Source: a virus. From it: a DNA stretch of 64,000 bases. The DNA lies in IMG/VR virus record IMGVR_UViG_3300009155_000050, positions 1 to 64,000 of that record; one strand, 5' to 3'. The position numbers were made by a program, and so were the translations under genes. Shown piece after piece: positions 14,139 through 20,014 of this stretch. The notes beneath the pieces were generated by a model. That model was given only the letters and a program-made list of their open reading frames with translations, did no database searches and was not told the DNA's origin. Every line of letters begins with the position of its first letter. Position 1 is the stretch's first letter.

Positions 14139-14174
14139 TAGCCAAACAGGGAAACTAGACTGGAGTCCAAAGAA

Positions 14175-14414
14175 ATGCAGACTTTCAAGGATAAATGGGA
14201 TACTACACTCTGCACAGATCGTGTTGAAGCATATGCCGAAATCATCATAATCGAACCCTGTGAACGCCGATTTACCATGTATTTTTCTGCACAAGAAGCT
14301 AGGAAGATTGGTAGAGCATTGGTCGAGTTAGCGAATGAGATTGAGCCTCCAATGGATTGCGGCGAGTCTTCCTTTAAGGTTTTACCGCCAGCAGCGTACC
14401 CCCAAACCCCGTAA
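14175..14414 (+). CDS. Hypothetical protein, 79 aa
   Basis: ATG 14175 with GGAG about 9 nt ahead. The product begins MQTFKDKWDTTLCTDRVE and contains an aromatic strand pair and a helix (SAQEARKIGRALVELANEIE), then a proline-rich tail. Base composition is balanced, unlike the AC-rich sequence on either side, so the gene may be a recent arrival. Confidence 0.7.
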   Translation: MQTFKDKWDTTLCTDRVEAYAEIIIIEPCERRFTMYFSAQEARKIGRALVELANEIEPPMDCGESSFKVLPPAAYPQTP

Positions 14415-14427
14415 GCAATAACCCTGC

Positions 14428-14444
14428 GTTCCACCTAGGAAACA
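14428..14444 (+). repeat. GTTCCAC/AGGAAACA 17-mer, copy 4
   Basis: GTTCCACCTAGGAAACA, 14 nt after the stop of the gene ending at 14414, in a short AC-rich strip between two balanced-composition genes. Confidence 0.65.
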
Positions 14445-14455
14445 CTTACCAAACC

Positions 14456-14536
14456 ATGGACGAACTAGAAGAACGACGACCAAAACTGAAAGGACCCCAA
14501 CAATGCTCATCTTCTGCTACAGCGCAATACTCATAG
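14456..14536 (+). CDS. Possible 26-residue peptide
   Basis: ATG 14456 to TAG 14536 encodes MDELEERRPKLKGPQQC and a Ser/Ala-rich tail. The AC-rich strip and the acidic-basic start look gene-like. There is no ribosome site, and a second ORF overlaps its 3' end, so it may be the truncated front of a gene. Confidence 0.25.
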   Translation: MDELEERRPKLKGPQQCSSSATAQYS

Positions 14537-14565
14537 CCCTCATCAGAACTGGGGTGATGGCATGA
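14503..14565 (+). CDS. Possible 20-residue hydrophobic leader peptide
   Basis: ATG 14503 lies 8 nt after AAGGA and encodes MLIFCYSAILIALIRTGVMA. Its TGA overlaps the ATG of the next gene (ATGA at 14562), so it could couple translation of that gene. It would span a membrane once. Its small size makes it uncertain. Confidence 0.35.
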   Translation: MLIFCYSAILIALIRTGVMA

Positions 14566-14837
14566 ACAGACACCAATTGGCCACACTACTTTCTTGGACC
14601 GGGGAACAAGGATTTTCTGGGCGCAAGCGCCTGCAAAAAGTCGTTTTCTTCCTTCAGCAAGCAGGTTGTGATTTAGGGTGCCACTACATGCTCCATCGCT
14701 TCGGACCGTATTCACAAGACGTCGCCGATGCCTGCGACGAGATGGTGGCCGCTGGATTGGTCATTGAAACTGGCGGTCCGCAAAGCACGACGAAGCAATA
14801 CTCATATACGCTAAAGCCGGAAATACGAGGTGAATGA
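14562..14837 (+). CDS. YwgA/SocA-like helical protein, 91 aa
   Basis: ATG 14562, coupled to the short peptide before it. The pattern GRKRLQKVVFFLQQAGC, then HYMLHRFGPYSQDVADACDE and GLVIE, matches the YwgA/Panacea-type fold, whose members include regulators and phage-exclusion antitoxins. The key KLQKxxFF and GPYS elements are present. In phages such proteins are sometimes antitoxins or anti-defence factors. The role here is not shown by context; the next gene overlaps by ATGA. Confidence 0.65.
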   Translation: MNRHQLATLLSWTGEQGFSGRKRLQKVVFFLQQAGCDLGCHYMLHRFGPYSQDVADACDEMVAAGLVIETGGPQSTTKQYSYTLKPEIRGE

Positions 14838-15247
14838 TGAATGAACCAGTATTGTGTTTTATTAAAGACAACACAGCGTATTTTACTACGCAAGAATTGA
14901 GTAAGCAGACAGGTGACGACTGGAATGATGCTCCGTATGAGCATAATGCTGGGAGACCCTACAGCCCTTTTCGTTCTATTCCGGAAGATTGGAATGAAGA
15001 TGGAACACCTAAATGGGAGATAAGTCAAGTCATATTTAAAACTGACTTGGTAACCCCAGAGGAATATCATTACGGTAATTCATCATACTGTGTTGAAGAT
15101 ATCAACGCTAAGTATGTACCATGGTTGGCAACGGCAAAGTATTCTAGTGATCCCAAAGTAGTCATTCACGCTGGTGTAACCATCACGGAATTCAAGAGGT
15201 TGATCCGTAGTGCTGGTGGTAAAATCTATGTGGAGGAAAAGGAATGA
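14834..15247 (+). CDS. Conserved phage hypothetical protein, 137 aa
   Basis: The start at 14834 (or ATG 14837) overlaps the previous stop. It contains TGDDWNDAPYEHNAGRPY followed by DWNEDGTPKWEI and VEDINAKYVPWLA. I recognise this motif set from many uncharacterised phage proteins of similar length. It is acidic and aromatic. It is coupled to the next gene, whose ATG overlaps its stop, giving a three-gene operon with balanced base composition. Confidence 0.8.
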   Translation: MMNEPVLCFIKDNTAYFTTQELSKQTGDDWNDAPYEHNAGRPYSPFRSIPEDWNEDGTPKWEISQVIFKTDLVTPEEYHYGNSSYCVEDINAKYVPWLATAKYSSDPKVVIHAGVTITEFKRLIRSAGGKIYVEEKE

Positions 15248-15459
15248 GCATGAGTAAAAAAATGGATCTTAATATTGTTCCATGCATACGTGCTCATAAG
15301 CATTTGTTTAATGCGCACAAAATATGTCAGTGGTGTAATGTGCCAAAAGACGAAATCGAATTAAAGGCATCTAGGCTACGAATAAAGCAATTGGAAGAAG
15401 CCATTGCCAAACATAAAAAATTCGTTAAGGAGATGATCTATATAATTTTCAGTACATGA
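15244..15459 (+). CDS. Small protein with Cys pair and basic coiled tail, 71 aa
   Basis: ATG 15244 overlaps the previous stop (ATGA). The N-terminal half has C14 and HKICQWC (28-31), possibly a zinc site with nearby histidines. The rest is a basic helix (RLRIKQLEEAIAKHKKF). Function is unknown; third gene of the 14562 operon. Confidence 0.65.
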   Translation: MSMSKKMDLNIVPCIRAHKHLFNAHKICQWCNVPKDEIELKASRLRIKQLEEAIAKHKKFVKEMIYIIFST

Positions 15460-15463
15460 GGAC

Positions 15464-15609
15464 ATGGTAAATGCAATTGAAGATTTAGCTGAAGTGTATA
15501 AAGTCCACAAGCAGACCCTGAACCGTTCGACACCAACCCAATCACCCACGAACTGATCAAAATCGACATATCCACAGAACAAACAACCCGACAAGCCATA
15601 GATAAATAG
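15464..15609 (+). pseudogene. Probable broken gene
   Basis: ATG 15464 opens a 30-residue frame (MVNAIEDLAEVYKVHKQ). At about 15505 the composition switches to AC-rich, and a different frame carries protein-like text to a TAG at 15607-15609 (PFDTNPITHELIKIDIS). The join looks like the boundary where an inserted block meets the tail of an older gene. Confidence 0.35.
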
Positions 15610-15621
15610 AACACTATTCCA

Positions 15622-15652
15622 GTCAAATCTATTATAGAATGATAGATTTGAC
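15622..15652. terminator. 11-bp hairpin
   Basis: GTCAAATCTAT/ATAGATTTGAC with a 9-nt loop, between the convergent plus block and the minus gene ending at 15661. The A/T-rich stem and lack of a U-tract make it a weak terminator or a transcript-end stabiliser. Confidence 0.45.
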
Positions 15653-15660
15653 CAAACAAA

Positions 15661-15783
15661 TTAATTAAAATCACTTATACTAACACATGTACCACTCGCC
15701 AGCACTCTCATCTCAGCCAAATCAGAAGGACCATTCGGATCTTCACTAATCAACTTTGCGATATATCTAGGATCAACTGCCAT
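15661..15783 (-). CDS. Small hypothetical protein, 40 aa
   Basis: ATG 15783 follows AAGGAG at 7 nt, and the frame ends at TAA 15661. It encodes MAVDPRYIAKLISEDPNG and ends SISDFN. It is acidic with one helix. A spacer core (CTGTCACA) lies just upstream, exactly as for the other left-arm minus genes. No family is recognised. Confidence 0.7.
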   Translation of the reverse strand: MAVDPRYIAKLISEDPNGPSDLAEMRVLASGTCVSISDFN

Positions 15784-15813
15784 AACCAAACTCCTTAAAA
15801 ATTAAGCAGTAAC

Positions 15814-15826
15814 TTTACTATGTGAC
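15814..15826 (-). repeat. Spacer core upstream of the 40-aa gene
   Basis: ATGCTGTCACATAG, then AAGTTACTG on the minus strand. This is the rightmost copy of the core; none is seen beyond the composition switch at about 16.6 kb. Confidence 0.6.
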
Positions 15827-15865
15827 AGCATAAATCCGCAATCGGTAAATATACCATCCAACCTA

Positions 15866-15905
15866 ACCAAACCAAACCAAACCAAACCAAACCAAACCAA
15901 ACCAA
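15866..15905. repeat. Tandem pentanucleotide (ACCAA)x8
   Basis: Eight perfect copies of ACCAA (TTGGT on the other strand), with a diverged unit on the left. It lies in the gene-poor repeat segment near the composition switch. An open frame through it on the minus strand is produced by the repeat and is not a gene. Confidence 0.95.
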
Positions 15906-15927
15906 CTTCACATCAGTTACGACCTCC

Positions 15928-15944
15928 GTTCCACAAAGGAAACA
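15928..15944 (+). repeat. GTTCCAC/AGGAAACA 17-mer, copy 5
   Basis: GTTCCACAAAGGAAACA in the non-coding segment, 23 bp after the ACCAA array. It has no gene ending directly upstream. Confidence 0.6.
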
Positions 15945-16074
15945 CAGAGACAAGAGCAAACCAAATGCTGGCTGGAAAAACACCACGGCAAACCCGGCCC
16001 CGCATAACCACATAAATAAAATAACCACTGGGGTAGGGAGGGATGTTTTCACCATTTCCTGTCATCCCATAAAC

Positions 16075-16114
16075 AACTGCCGAAGGCGAATGGTGTCAAG
16101 CAGAAGTTCCCCAG
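16075..16114 (+). repeat. 40-bp exact repeat, copy 2
   Basis: Identical to 13848-13887. It ends 12 nt before ATG 16127. On the minus strand both copies contain TTGACA and a GCC-TTC-GGC mini-hairpin. On the plus strand both lie in the leader of a small gene. Confidence 0.9.
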
Positions 16115-16126
16115 TGGCCCAATAAA

Positions 16127-16321
16127 ATGCGATATACAATCAACCCAAACACCGACATCAACAGCCCCTTCTGGATAGAAGACCCAAACGGCGACTGGAC
16201 CCGCGACCAAATAGGCAATAGATACATCTACCGACACCGCCCCCAGATTAGCCTACTCCCCTCGGCACCGAATGAAACACACCAAAACGTAAAACAGAAT
16301 CAACCACACTGTCATCACTAG
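16127..16321 (+). CDS. Possible hypothetical protein, 64 aa
   Basis: ATG 16127, directly after the 40-bp repeat, encodes MRYTINPNTDINSPFWIE, then GDWTRDQIGNRYIYRHRP. No Shine-Dalgarno is evident. Beyond its stop another frame stays open and protein-like to about 16431 (SISHSAHEIELEWNF), so a frameshift may have split a longer gene. AC-rich sequence yields few stops, which weakens both readings. Confidence 0.4.
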   Translation: MRYTINPNTDINSPFWIEDPNGDWTRDQIGNRYIYRHRPQISLLPSAPNETHQNVKQNQPHCHH

Positions 16322-16559
16322 AAAAATCAATCTCACATAGCGCACACGAAATTGAACTCGAATGGAACTTCACCCAATCAAAAAACAAAACAATCAACAC
16401 ATGTGACGCATCATCTGAATAATCGACCCGACACAGCGGATCAATTAAAGAGACACATACCATCCTAGGTAGGGGGCTATAGACGCCATGGATGTGAAAA
16501 GTAAGATGAGCCACCCGACTCTCCAGGAGTGACCTGAGGTACTCCCCGACGAAAATTAA

Positions 16560-16760
16560 ACTACTCATCGGAACTATCGACGATTAAAAATAAGATACCT
16601 GTCATGTATTTTCGCAGCCTCCAAAGGGATGGATTATTATTCTATACGACGGGGTTTATAGAATATTATCGGGCTGCACTTATAAGAGTCGAATGTTCTG
16701 AGAATTAACGGGCTATAAACGAACATTTTTGTGTTATTCTTTTTCCTCACTTCATTTTCT
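16560..16760. other. Candidate replication origin (strand-composition inflection)
   Basis: Left of this point the plus strand is markedly A/C-rich whichever way genes point; to the right it is G/T-rich although genes are on the minus strand. Minus genes at 6-11 kb have GT-rich coding strands, while minus genes at 17-19.5 kb have AC-rich ones. Coding bias therefore cannot explain the switch. Bidirectional replication starting here would. The switch falls in the one repeat-rich, gene-poor stretch of the arm. Confidence 0.55.
16639..16664. repeat. Inverted repeat in the switch region
   Basis: ATTCTATA/TATAGAAT with a 10-nt loop (CGACGGGGTT). A/T-rich arms with a G-rich loop in the putative origin. 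Confidence 0.5.
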
Positions 16761-16846
16761 TCTGATTTCACCGAGGCGATGAGATGGCCACTGAGTTCCT
16801 TCTCCCGTTCCCGCTAACTTTTTTAATTTTTCCTTTTTTTCTCGCA

Positions 16847-17125
16847 TTACCATCCTATGTAGCTGGTGCAGTCTCTTGGTGGTAGTATGTTGGCTTCCGG
16901 GTCTTTGGGTTTTGTTTCTATCATATCTGCGTATTTGGTGAGGAGTGCTGAGATTTTTCTGATGTTTTGGGCTGAATCTGTTACCCATATTCCTTCGGGA
17001 TTTGCGATTGCTACGGTTTTTTCGTCAAATGCGATTTCGAGTATGTCTTGCCGGTTGTCTAGGTAGTATGTTTTTATGATTGGGGTTTTTTGGTCTTTTT
17101 TGGTGTCTTGGTTTTTTATGTTCAT
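16847..17125 (-). CDS. Hypothetical protein, 92 aa
   Basis: ATG 17125 follows AAAGGA. The product begins MNIKNQDTKKDQKTPIIK and has a small alpha/beta pattern (YYLDNRQDILEIAFDEKTVA ... GIWVTDSAQNIRKI), ending PPRDCTSYIGW. No family is recognised. It is the last gene of the minus transcript that runs into the composition-switch region. Confidence 0.7.
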   Translation of the reverse strand: MNIKNQDTKKDQKTPIIKTYYLDNRQDILEIAFDEKTVAIANPEGIWVTDSAQNIRKISALLTKYADMIETKPKDPEANILPPRDCTSYIGW

Positions 17126-17202
17126 TTTTAGTTCCTTTGCTTAGTTTAGCTTATTGTATTAGAGGTCGTATTGTAGTCTTTCGATTTCTTTTTCGTGGTC
17201 TG

Positions 17203-17334
17203 TTATTGTGTCGTTGCTTGTAGCTTTTCTATAAGTTGGTATGCTTCTTGGTGGCATGTGGGGCAGTTTTTGCAGCTTATGCCTTGTTTGATTTGGTATT
17301 CTGCGCAGTCTGTTTTTTTCTTTGTTGTGGTCAT
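17203..17334 (-). CDS. Small cysteine-rich protein, 43 aa
   Basis: ATG 17334 follows AAGGAA at 6 nt. The peptide begins MTTTKKKTDCAEYQIKQG and has CxxxxxxxxxxxC, then NCPTCH, five candidate zinc ligands in 25 residues. A small zinc-finger peptide is likely. A shorter frame nested in its 3' half (ATG 17257 to TAA 17159) is also protein-like but has no ribosome site. Confidence 0.6.
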   Translation of the reverse strand: MTTTKKKTDCAEYQIKQGISCKNCPTCHQEAYQLIEKLQATTQ

Positions 17335-17419
17335 ATGTCTTCCTTTTTGGTGGTCGGGTGGGTTAGTTGTTTGATTATTTATGATGAGGTGAGTTGGTAG
17401 TGCTATGTTTTTATTGTGT

Positions 17420-17515
17420 TTATTTGGTTTTCCTTTTGTTTATTGTATCTGGTTGGTTGTGGTCGTTCTTTCCGTTGATTGTTGGGGATCCTTTGTGGTG
17501 GTTGGTTTTGTCCAT
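17420..17515 (-). CDS. Doubtful 31-residue peptide
   Basis: ATG 17515 to TAA 17420 encodes a very polar Asn/Lys/His peptide (MDKTNHHKGSPTINGKND). It has no ribosome site, and the AC-rich strand makes short open frames common. It is listed because it fills an otherwise empty gap between 17334 and 17523. Confidence 0.2.
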   Translation of the reverse strand: MDKTNHHKGSPTINGKNDHNQPDTINKRKTK

Positions 17516-17522
17516 TTTTTTG

Positions 17523-17870
17523 TTATTTGGTACCTTTGTGTTTTTGTTGTGACAGGTATGAGCTTCGTTGATAAGTGTGGAATTTGTGGGTGAGTGCTGT
17601 TCTGATGTCGATTGAGCTGAAAACAGCAGGCCGATGGTTGAAGATAGCTAGATTTTTAATTAGACTGGGTAAAACCGTGTGATCTGTCGTGATGTCTATT
17701 TTTGATAGTTCTATGAAGCCTATGGGGATGTTTGAATTGGATTTAAGCGTTAGTGATACATATTCGAATTGATCTAAATCATCGATGTGATATTCATGGG
17801 TATATTCTGGATGTAGGATTTCGTGTAGTATTGGTGCTAGATAGGTATCGTATATCTCTTTAGTGGTCAT
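17523..17870 (-). CDS. Hypothetical protein, 115 aa
   Basis: ATG 17870 has AAAGG about 10 nt upstream. The product begins MTTKEIYDTYLAPILHEI. It has a helical start, an alternating central region (FEYVSLTLKSNSNIPIGFI) and a basic His-rich C-terminus. No motif is recognised. The start overlaps a tiny Cys-rich frame that ends just before it. Confidence 0.65.
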   Translation of the reverse strand: MTTKEIYDTYLAPILHEILHPEYTHEYHIDDLDQFEYVSLTLKSNSNIPIGFIELSKIDITTDHTVLPSLIKNLAIFNHRPAVFSSIDIRTALTHKFHTYQRSSYLSQQKHKGTK

Positions 17871-17871
17871 T

Positions 17872-17937
17872 TTAACATTGCCTTTGCATGGTACCTTTGA
17901 TCATTCCGCATTTTTTGCAGCATATCATAGCCACCAT
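17872..17937 (-). CDS. Possible 21-residue Cys-rich peptide
   Basis: ATG 17937 (or 17928) to TAA 17872 encodes a peptide with CCKKCG and a final Cys, a possible zinc-knuckle fragment. It ends 2 nt before the next ATG. No clear ribosome site; it may be a gene remnant. Confidence 0.25.
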   Translation of the reverse strand: MVAMICCKKCGMIKGTMQRQC

Positions 17938-17970
17938 TCGTGTTTGTCTAGCTTAATCTCAGTCATCTGC

Positions 17971-18093
17971 TTACCACATAAGGCTAAGATATGCCAGTTT
18001 CCAGAGATTGATGATTATAATCAATGCAATCGGTGCTGTAATGGTCATTGAAATCAGAATTTTAGCGATTTCATCACTATTGGGTTTAGTCAT
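17971..18093 (-). CDS. Small membrane protein, 40 aa
   Basis: ATG 18093 follows AGGAG at 7 nt. The peptide has a polar start (MTKPNSDEIAK), then a single hydrophobic span (TITAPIALIIIINLW). One membrane-spanning helix is expected, with the short N-terminus on one side. Its base composition is balanced, unlike its AC-coding neighbours. Phage peptides of this kind can act in lysis or superinfection control, but nothing here decides which. Confidence 0.7.
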   Translation of the reverse strand: MTKPNSDEIAKILISMTITAPIALIIIINLWKLAYLSLMW

Positions 18094-18103
18094 TCTTATG
18101 CTC

Positions 18104-18340
18104 CTAGGTTGTGTGGTTATTTATCGGGTGGTCTATGAGTTGTTGTATCATTTGTTCTGTTTGTTGGTGGTTTTCTATTGGCAGTTGGTTGCCGTTGATC
18201 TTTTGTGTGTGGGTTGGTGTTTTAATGGTTAGGGTGAAGTGGGATTTTGTGGTGTGTTGTGTGAAGTAGTAGACGTATGGTTTGGTTCCTCTGTATTGTT
18301 GGAGGATTTGGGTGATGTAGTTTATTGTTGGTGTGTGCAT
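18104..18340 (-). CDS. Hypothetical protein, 78 aa
   Basis: ATG 18340 begins 2 nt after the stop of the HExxH/VWA gene. The frame is also open far upstream as the off-frame shadow of that gene, so only this 3' part is real. The product begins MHTPTINYITQILQQYRG and is rich in Thr, Gln, His and Asn. Translation is probably coupled to the upstream gene, as no separate ribosome site is visible. Family unknown. Confidence 0.65.
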   Translation of the reverse strand: MHTPTINYITQILQQYRGTKPYVYYFTQHTTKSHFTLTIKTPTHTQKINGNQLPIENHQQTEQMIQQLIDHPINNHTT

Positions 18341-18342
18341 TG

Positions 18343-19548
18343 TTAGTTGATGTGGATGTTGTGTCCCCATGTTGGTCCTTTTTGGTTTGTGGTGATGATG
18401 ACTATTGATGGGTATGGTTTGGGTGGGGCCCAGTTGGTGTGTCCGTCTGTTAGGAGTATTTGTAGGTCTGCGATGAGGTTGTTGTTTTCGAGCCATTCGT
18501 ATGGTGTTGCCATGTCGGTTCCTCCTCTGCCGTTGATGTTTATTTTTTTCCAGTCTCCTCTTCGGTATTGGGTGTAGCCCTGGTATTGCATGTCCCATTG
18601 TAGGATGTGTGTTTTGGTTTTGCTTGATATTGTGTCGATTTCGGCGAAGAATGTGGCTAGGTCTTTTTGGTTTATGCTTCCGCTTGTGTCGATGATGATG
18701 TTGACTGTGGCGGCTGCGTGGTGGCTTGTGCCTTTGATGCCGAATTGGTCGGTTCGTCTGTTGCGGCGGCTGTGGGTGTATCGTTTGTTGCCTAGGTGTT
18801 GGCCTATGTAGCGGCGTAGGAGTTCGCGCCATCGTATTTTTGGTGTGGATAGTTCTTTTATTGCTTCTGTGAGGTGGCTTGGGTATTTGCCTTGGTTTCT
18901 GGTGATAGCTTGGTTTGTCATTTCTTTGATTATTTGTCTGGCTTCGTCTTCGCTTATGTCGCTTTGTTGCCAGATGTCGTGGTTGTCTAGTGTTTGGCCT
19001 TGGGTGCATGTGCATTTTGGGTGTTGGTCTTTGTTTTTGCCGTGTTTTTTGCAGTCTTGTGCTTGGTTGGTGAGTCGTTTGTAGTATTCTTCTGCGCTTG
19101 CGTCTTCTGGCCATCCTAGGGGGATCCATACGAGTTTGTCTTCGTGTGGGAGGGTTCGTCCGCCATATTCTCCTGATCCTAGGCTGGTTGTTGGGTAGCC
19201 GACTCGTGGGTTTCTTTTTACGCCGTTTACTGTCATGTCGGCGGCGATATTGTATTGCATTTGATGTAGGGTGGATCCTCTGAGGCAGTGGAGTCGTATG
19301 ACGTGTTCGATTTCGTGCATTATGACTCCGTAGCATTCTTCTATGGTTAGGTTGTCTATGAAATTGGGATAGTATACGATGTCGATGTTGCCGGTGGACA
19401 TCATGCGTACTGCTATGGTTTTAGCTTCCTCTTGCATGTTGGGGAAGTCGTATGGTTGGTATGTGAGTCCCATGGCGAATGAGCCGTAGAAGGGTTCTCT
19501 GGTGATGAGGCGGCATCGGGCGTTCATCAATTTTTCGTGTGCTTGCAT
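18343..19548 (-). CDS. HExxH metallopeptidase-like / VWA protein (DUF2201 type), 401 aa
   Basis: ATG 19548 follows AAAGGAG. It has two domains. The N-terminal domain has HEIEH at residues 78-82, the zinc-binding HExxH motif of the DUF2201_N family. The C-terminal VWA-like domain has DTSGS at 287-291 and later GGTD and LLTDGH, the metal-ion-dependent adhesion site. Proteins of this build pair with MoxR AAA+ ATPases, and one lies at 20015. The pair is thought to act as a metal-dependent chaperone or protein-remodelling system. A CxC/H cluster (CTCTQ, 179-183) sits between the domains. Confidence 0.85.
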   Translation of the reverse strand: MQAHEKLMNARCRLITREPFYGSFAMGLTYQPYDFPNMQEEAKTIAVRMMSTGNIDIVYYPNFIDNLTIEECYGVIMHEIEHVIRLHCLRGSTLHQMQYNIAADMTVNGVKRNPRVGYPTTSLGSGEYGGRTLPHEDKLVWIPLGWPEDASAEEYYKRLTNQAQDCKKHGKNKDQHPKCTCTQGQTLDNHDIWQQSDISEDEARQIIKEMTNQAITRNQGKYPSHLTEAIKELSTPKIRWRELLRRYIGQHLGNKRYTHSRRNRRTDQFGIKGTSHHAAATVNIIIDTSGSINQKDLATFFAEIDTISSKTKTHILQWDMQYQGYTQYRRGDWKKININGRGGTDMATPYEWLENNNLIADLQILLTDGHTNWAPPKPYPSIVIITTNQKGPTWGHNIHIN

Positions 19549-19566
19549 GTTGTGCTCCTTTGTTTA

Positions 19567-19914
19567 TTACCATGTGAGGGCGGTAATGCTTGCGTTAGCG
19601 TTAATGTGGGTTGGGGTGCCGTTTCCTTGGATTTCAAGGGTTTTTATGCATCCTGTGGTGAGGAGGATGAGTAGGATACTTGTGTTTTTTACAAAGGTAA
19701 GTAGCGTTGCGATACCGGGGATTATGGTGTCGCTTACTACGTCTTTTTGGCCGCTTTTGAGTGTTGCTTGTAGCCATTCCATTGCCATCCAGGCTGCGTT
19801 GAGTTCTTGGATGGCTAGGTAGGTGCTCATCGTTTTATCGATGTGGTCTATGTAGTTTACCGTGATGATTGTAGCGCAGGTGACTGCTCTAGCTATGAAT
19901 ATTGTCTCTTTCAT
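19567..19914 (-). CDS. Membrane protein, 115 aa
   Basis: ATG 19914 lies about 9 nt after AAGGA and overlaps the stop of the 23-aa gene (ATGA). A first hydrophobic stretch (IFIARAVTCATIITVNYI) and a second (IATLLTFVKNTSILLILLTT) suggest two membrane helices with a soluble loop containing AWMAMEWLQATLKSG. It lies between the MoxR and VWA genes on the same strand and could anchor that system, but this is only inferred from position. Confidence 0.7.
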   Translation of the reverse strand: MKETIFIARAVTCATIITVNYIDHIDKTMSTYLAIQELNAAWMAMEWLQATLKSGQKDVVSDTIIPGIATLLTFVKNTSILLILLTTGCIKTLEIQGNGTPTHINANASITALTW

Positions 19915-19982
19915 TGTGTAACGTCCTTGTTAGTAAGTATGTCTTGTAAGATGCAGATTGCTAGCACTGTCCAAAATACCAT
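19911..19982 (-). CDS. Tiny hydrophobic protein, 23 aa
   Basis: ATG 19982 has a perfect AGGAGG at 5 nt. It encodes MVFWTVLAICILQDILTN and ends TQ; its TGA overlaps the next ATG. The strong ribosome site and overlap argue for real translation, either as a small membrane peptide or as a leader that couples the next gene. Confidence 0.6.
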   Translation of the reverse strand: MVFWTVLAICILQDILTNKDVTQ

Positions 19983-20014
19983 TGTATCCTCCTGATACGT
20001 TTGGTTCTTTAGCT

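Larger units (their letters stand above)
16322..16846. other. Gene-poor segment at the composition switch
   Basis: No confident gene. From about 16330 to 16450 the plus strand is still AC-rich; from 16740 it is T- and G-rich. In between are A/T-rich sequence, the hairpin at 16639-16664, and two GGGCT-containing repeats (ATCGGGCTGCAC and AACGGGCTATAAAC). A frame on the minus strand (16248-16568) has no ribosome site. Confidence 0.5.

Noticed and set aside
15800-15950. CRISPR-like repeat array
   Set aside because: The tandem unit is 5 bp with no spacers, and no cas-like gene is present anywhere in the window.
15795-16055. 86-residue minus-strand frame with repeated WFGLV text
   Set aside because: It is generated by the ACCAA tandem repeat and has no ribosome site.
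13848-16114. 40-bp repeat as a minus-strand promoter (TTGACA)
   Set aside because: No good -10 follows at the right distance, and the adjacent genes are on the plus strand.
16248-16568. 106-residue minus-strand frame
   Set aside because: It has no ribosome site, poor protein character, and overlaps better AC-rich plus-strand text.
18104-19336. 410-residue very basic frame
   Set aside because: Most of it is the off-frame shadow of the HExxH/VWA gene in AC-rich DNA. Only the last 78 codons are called as a gene.
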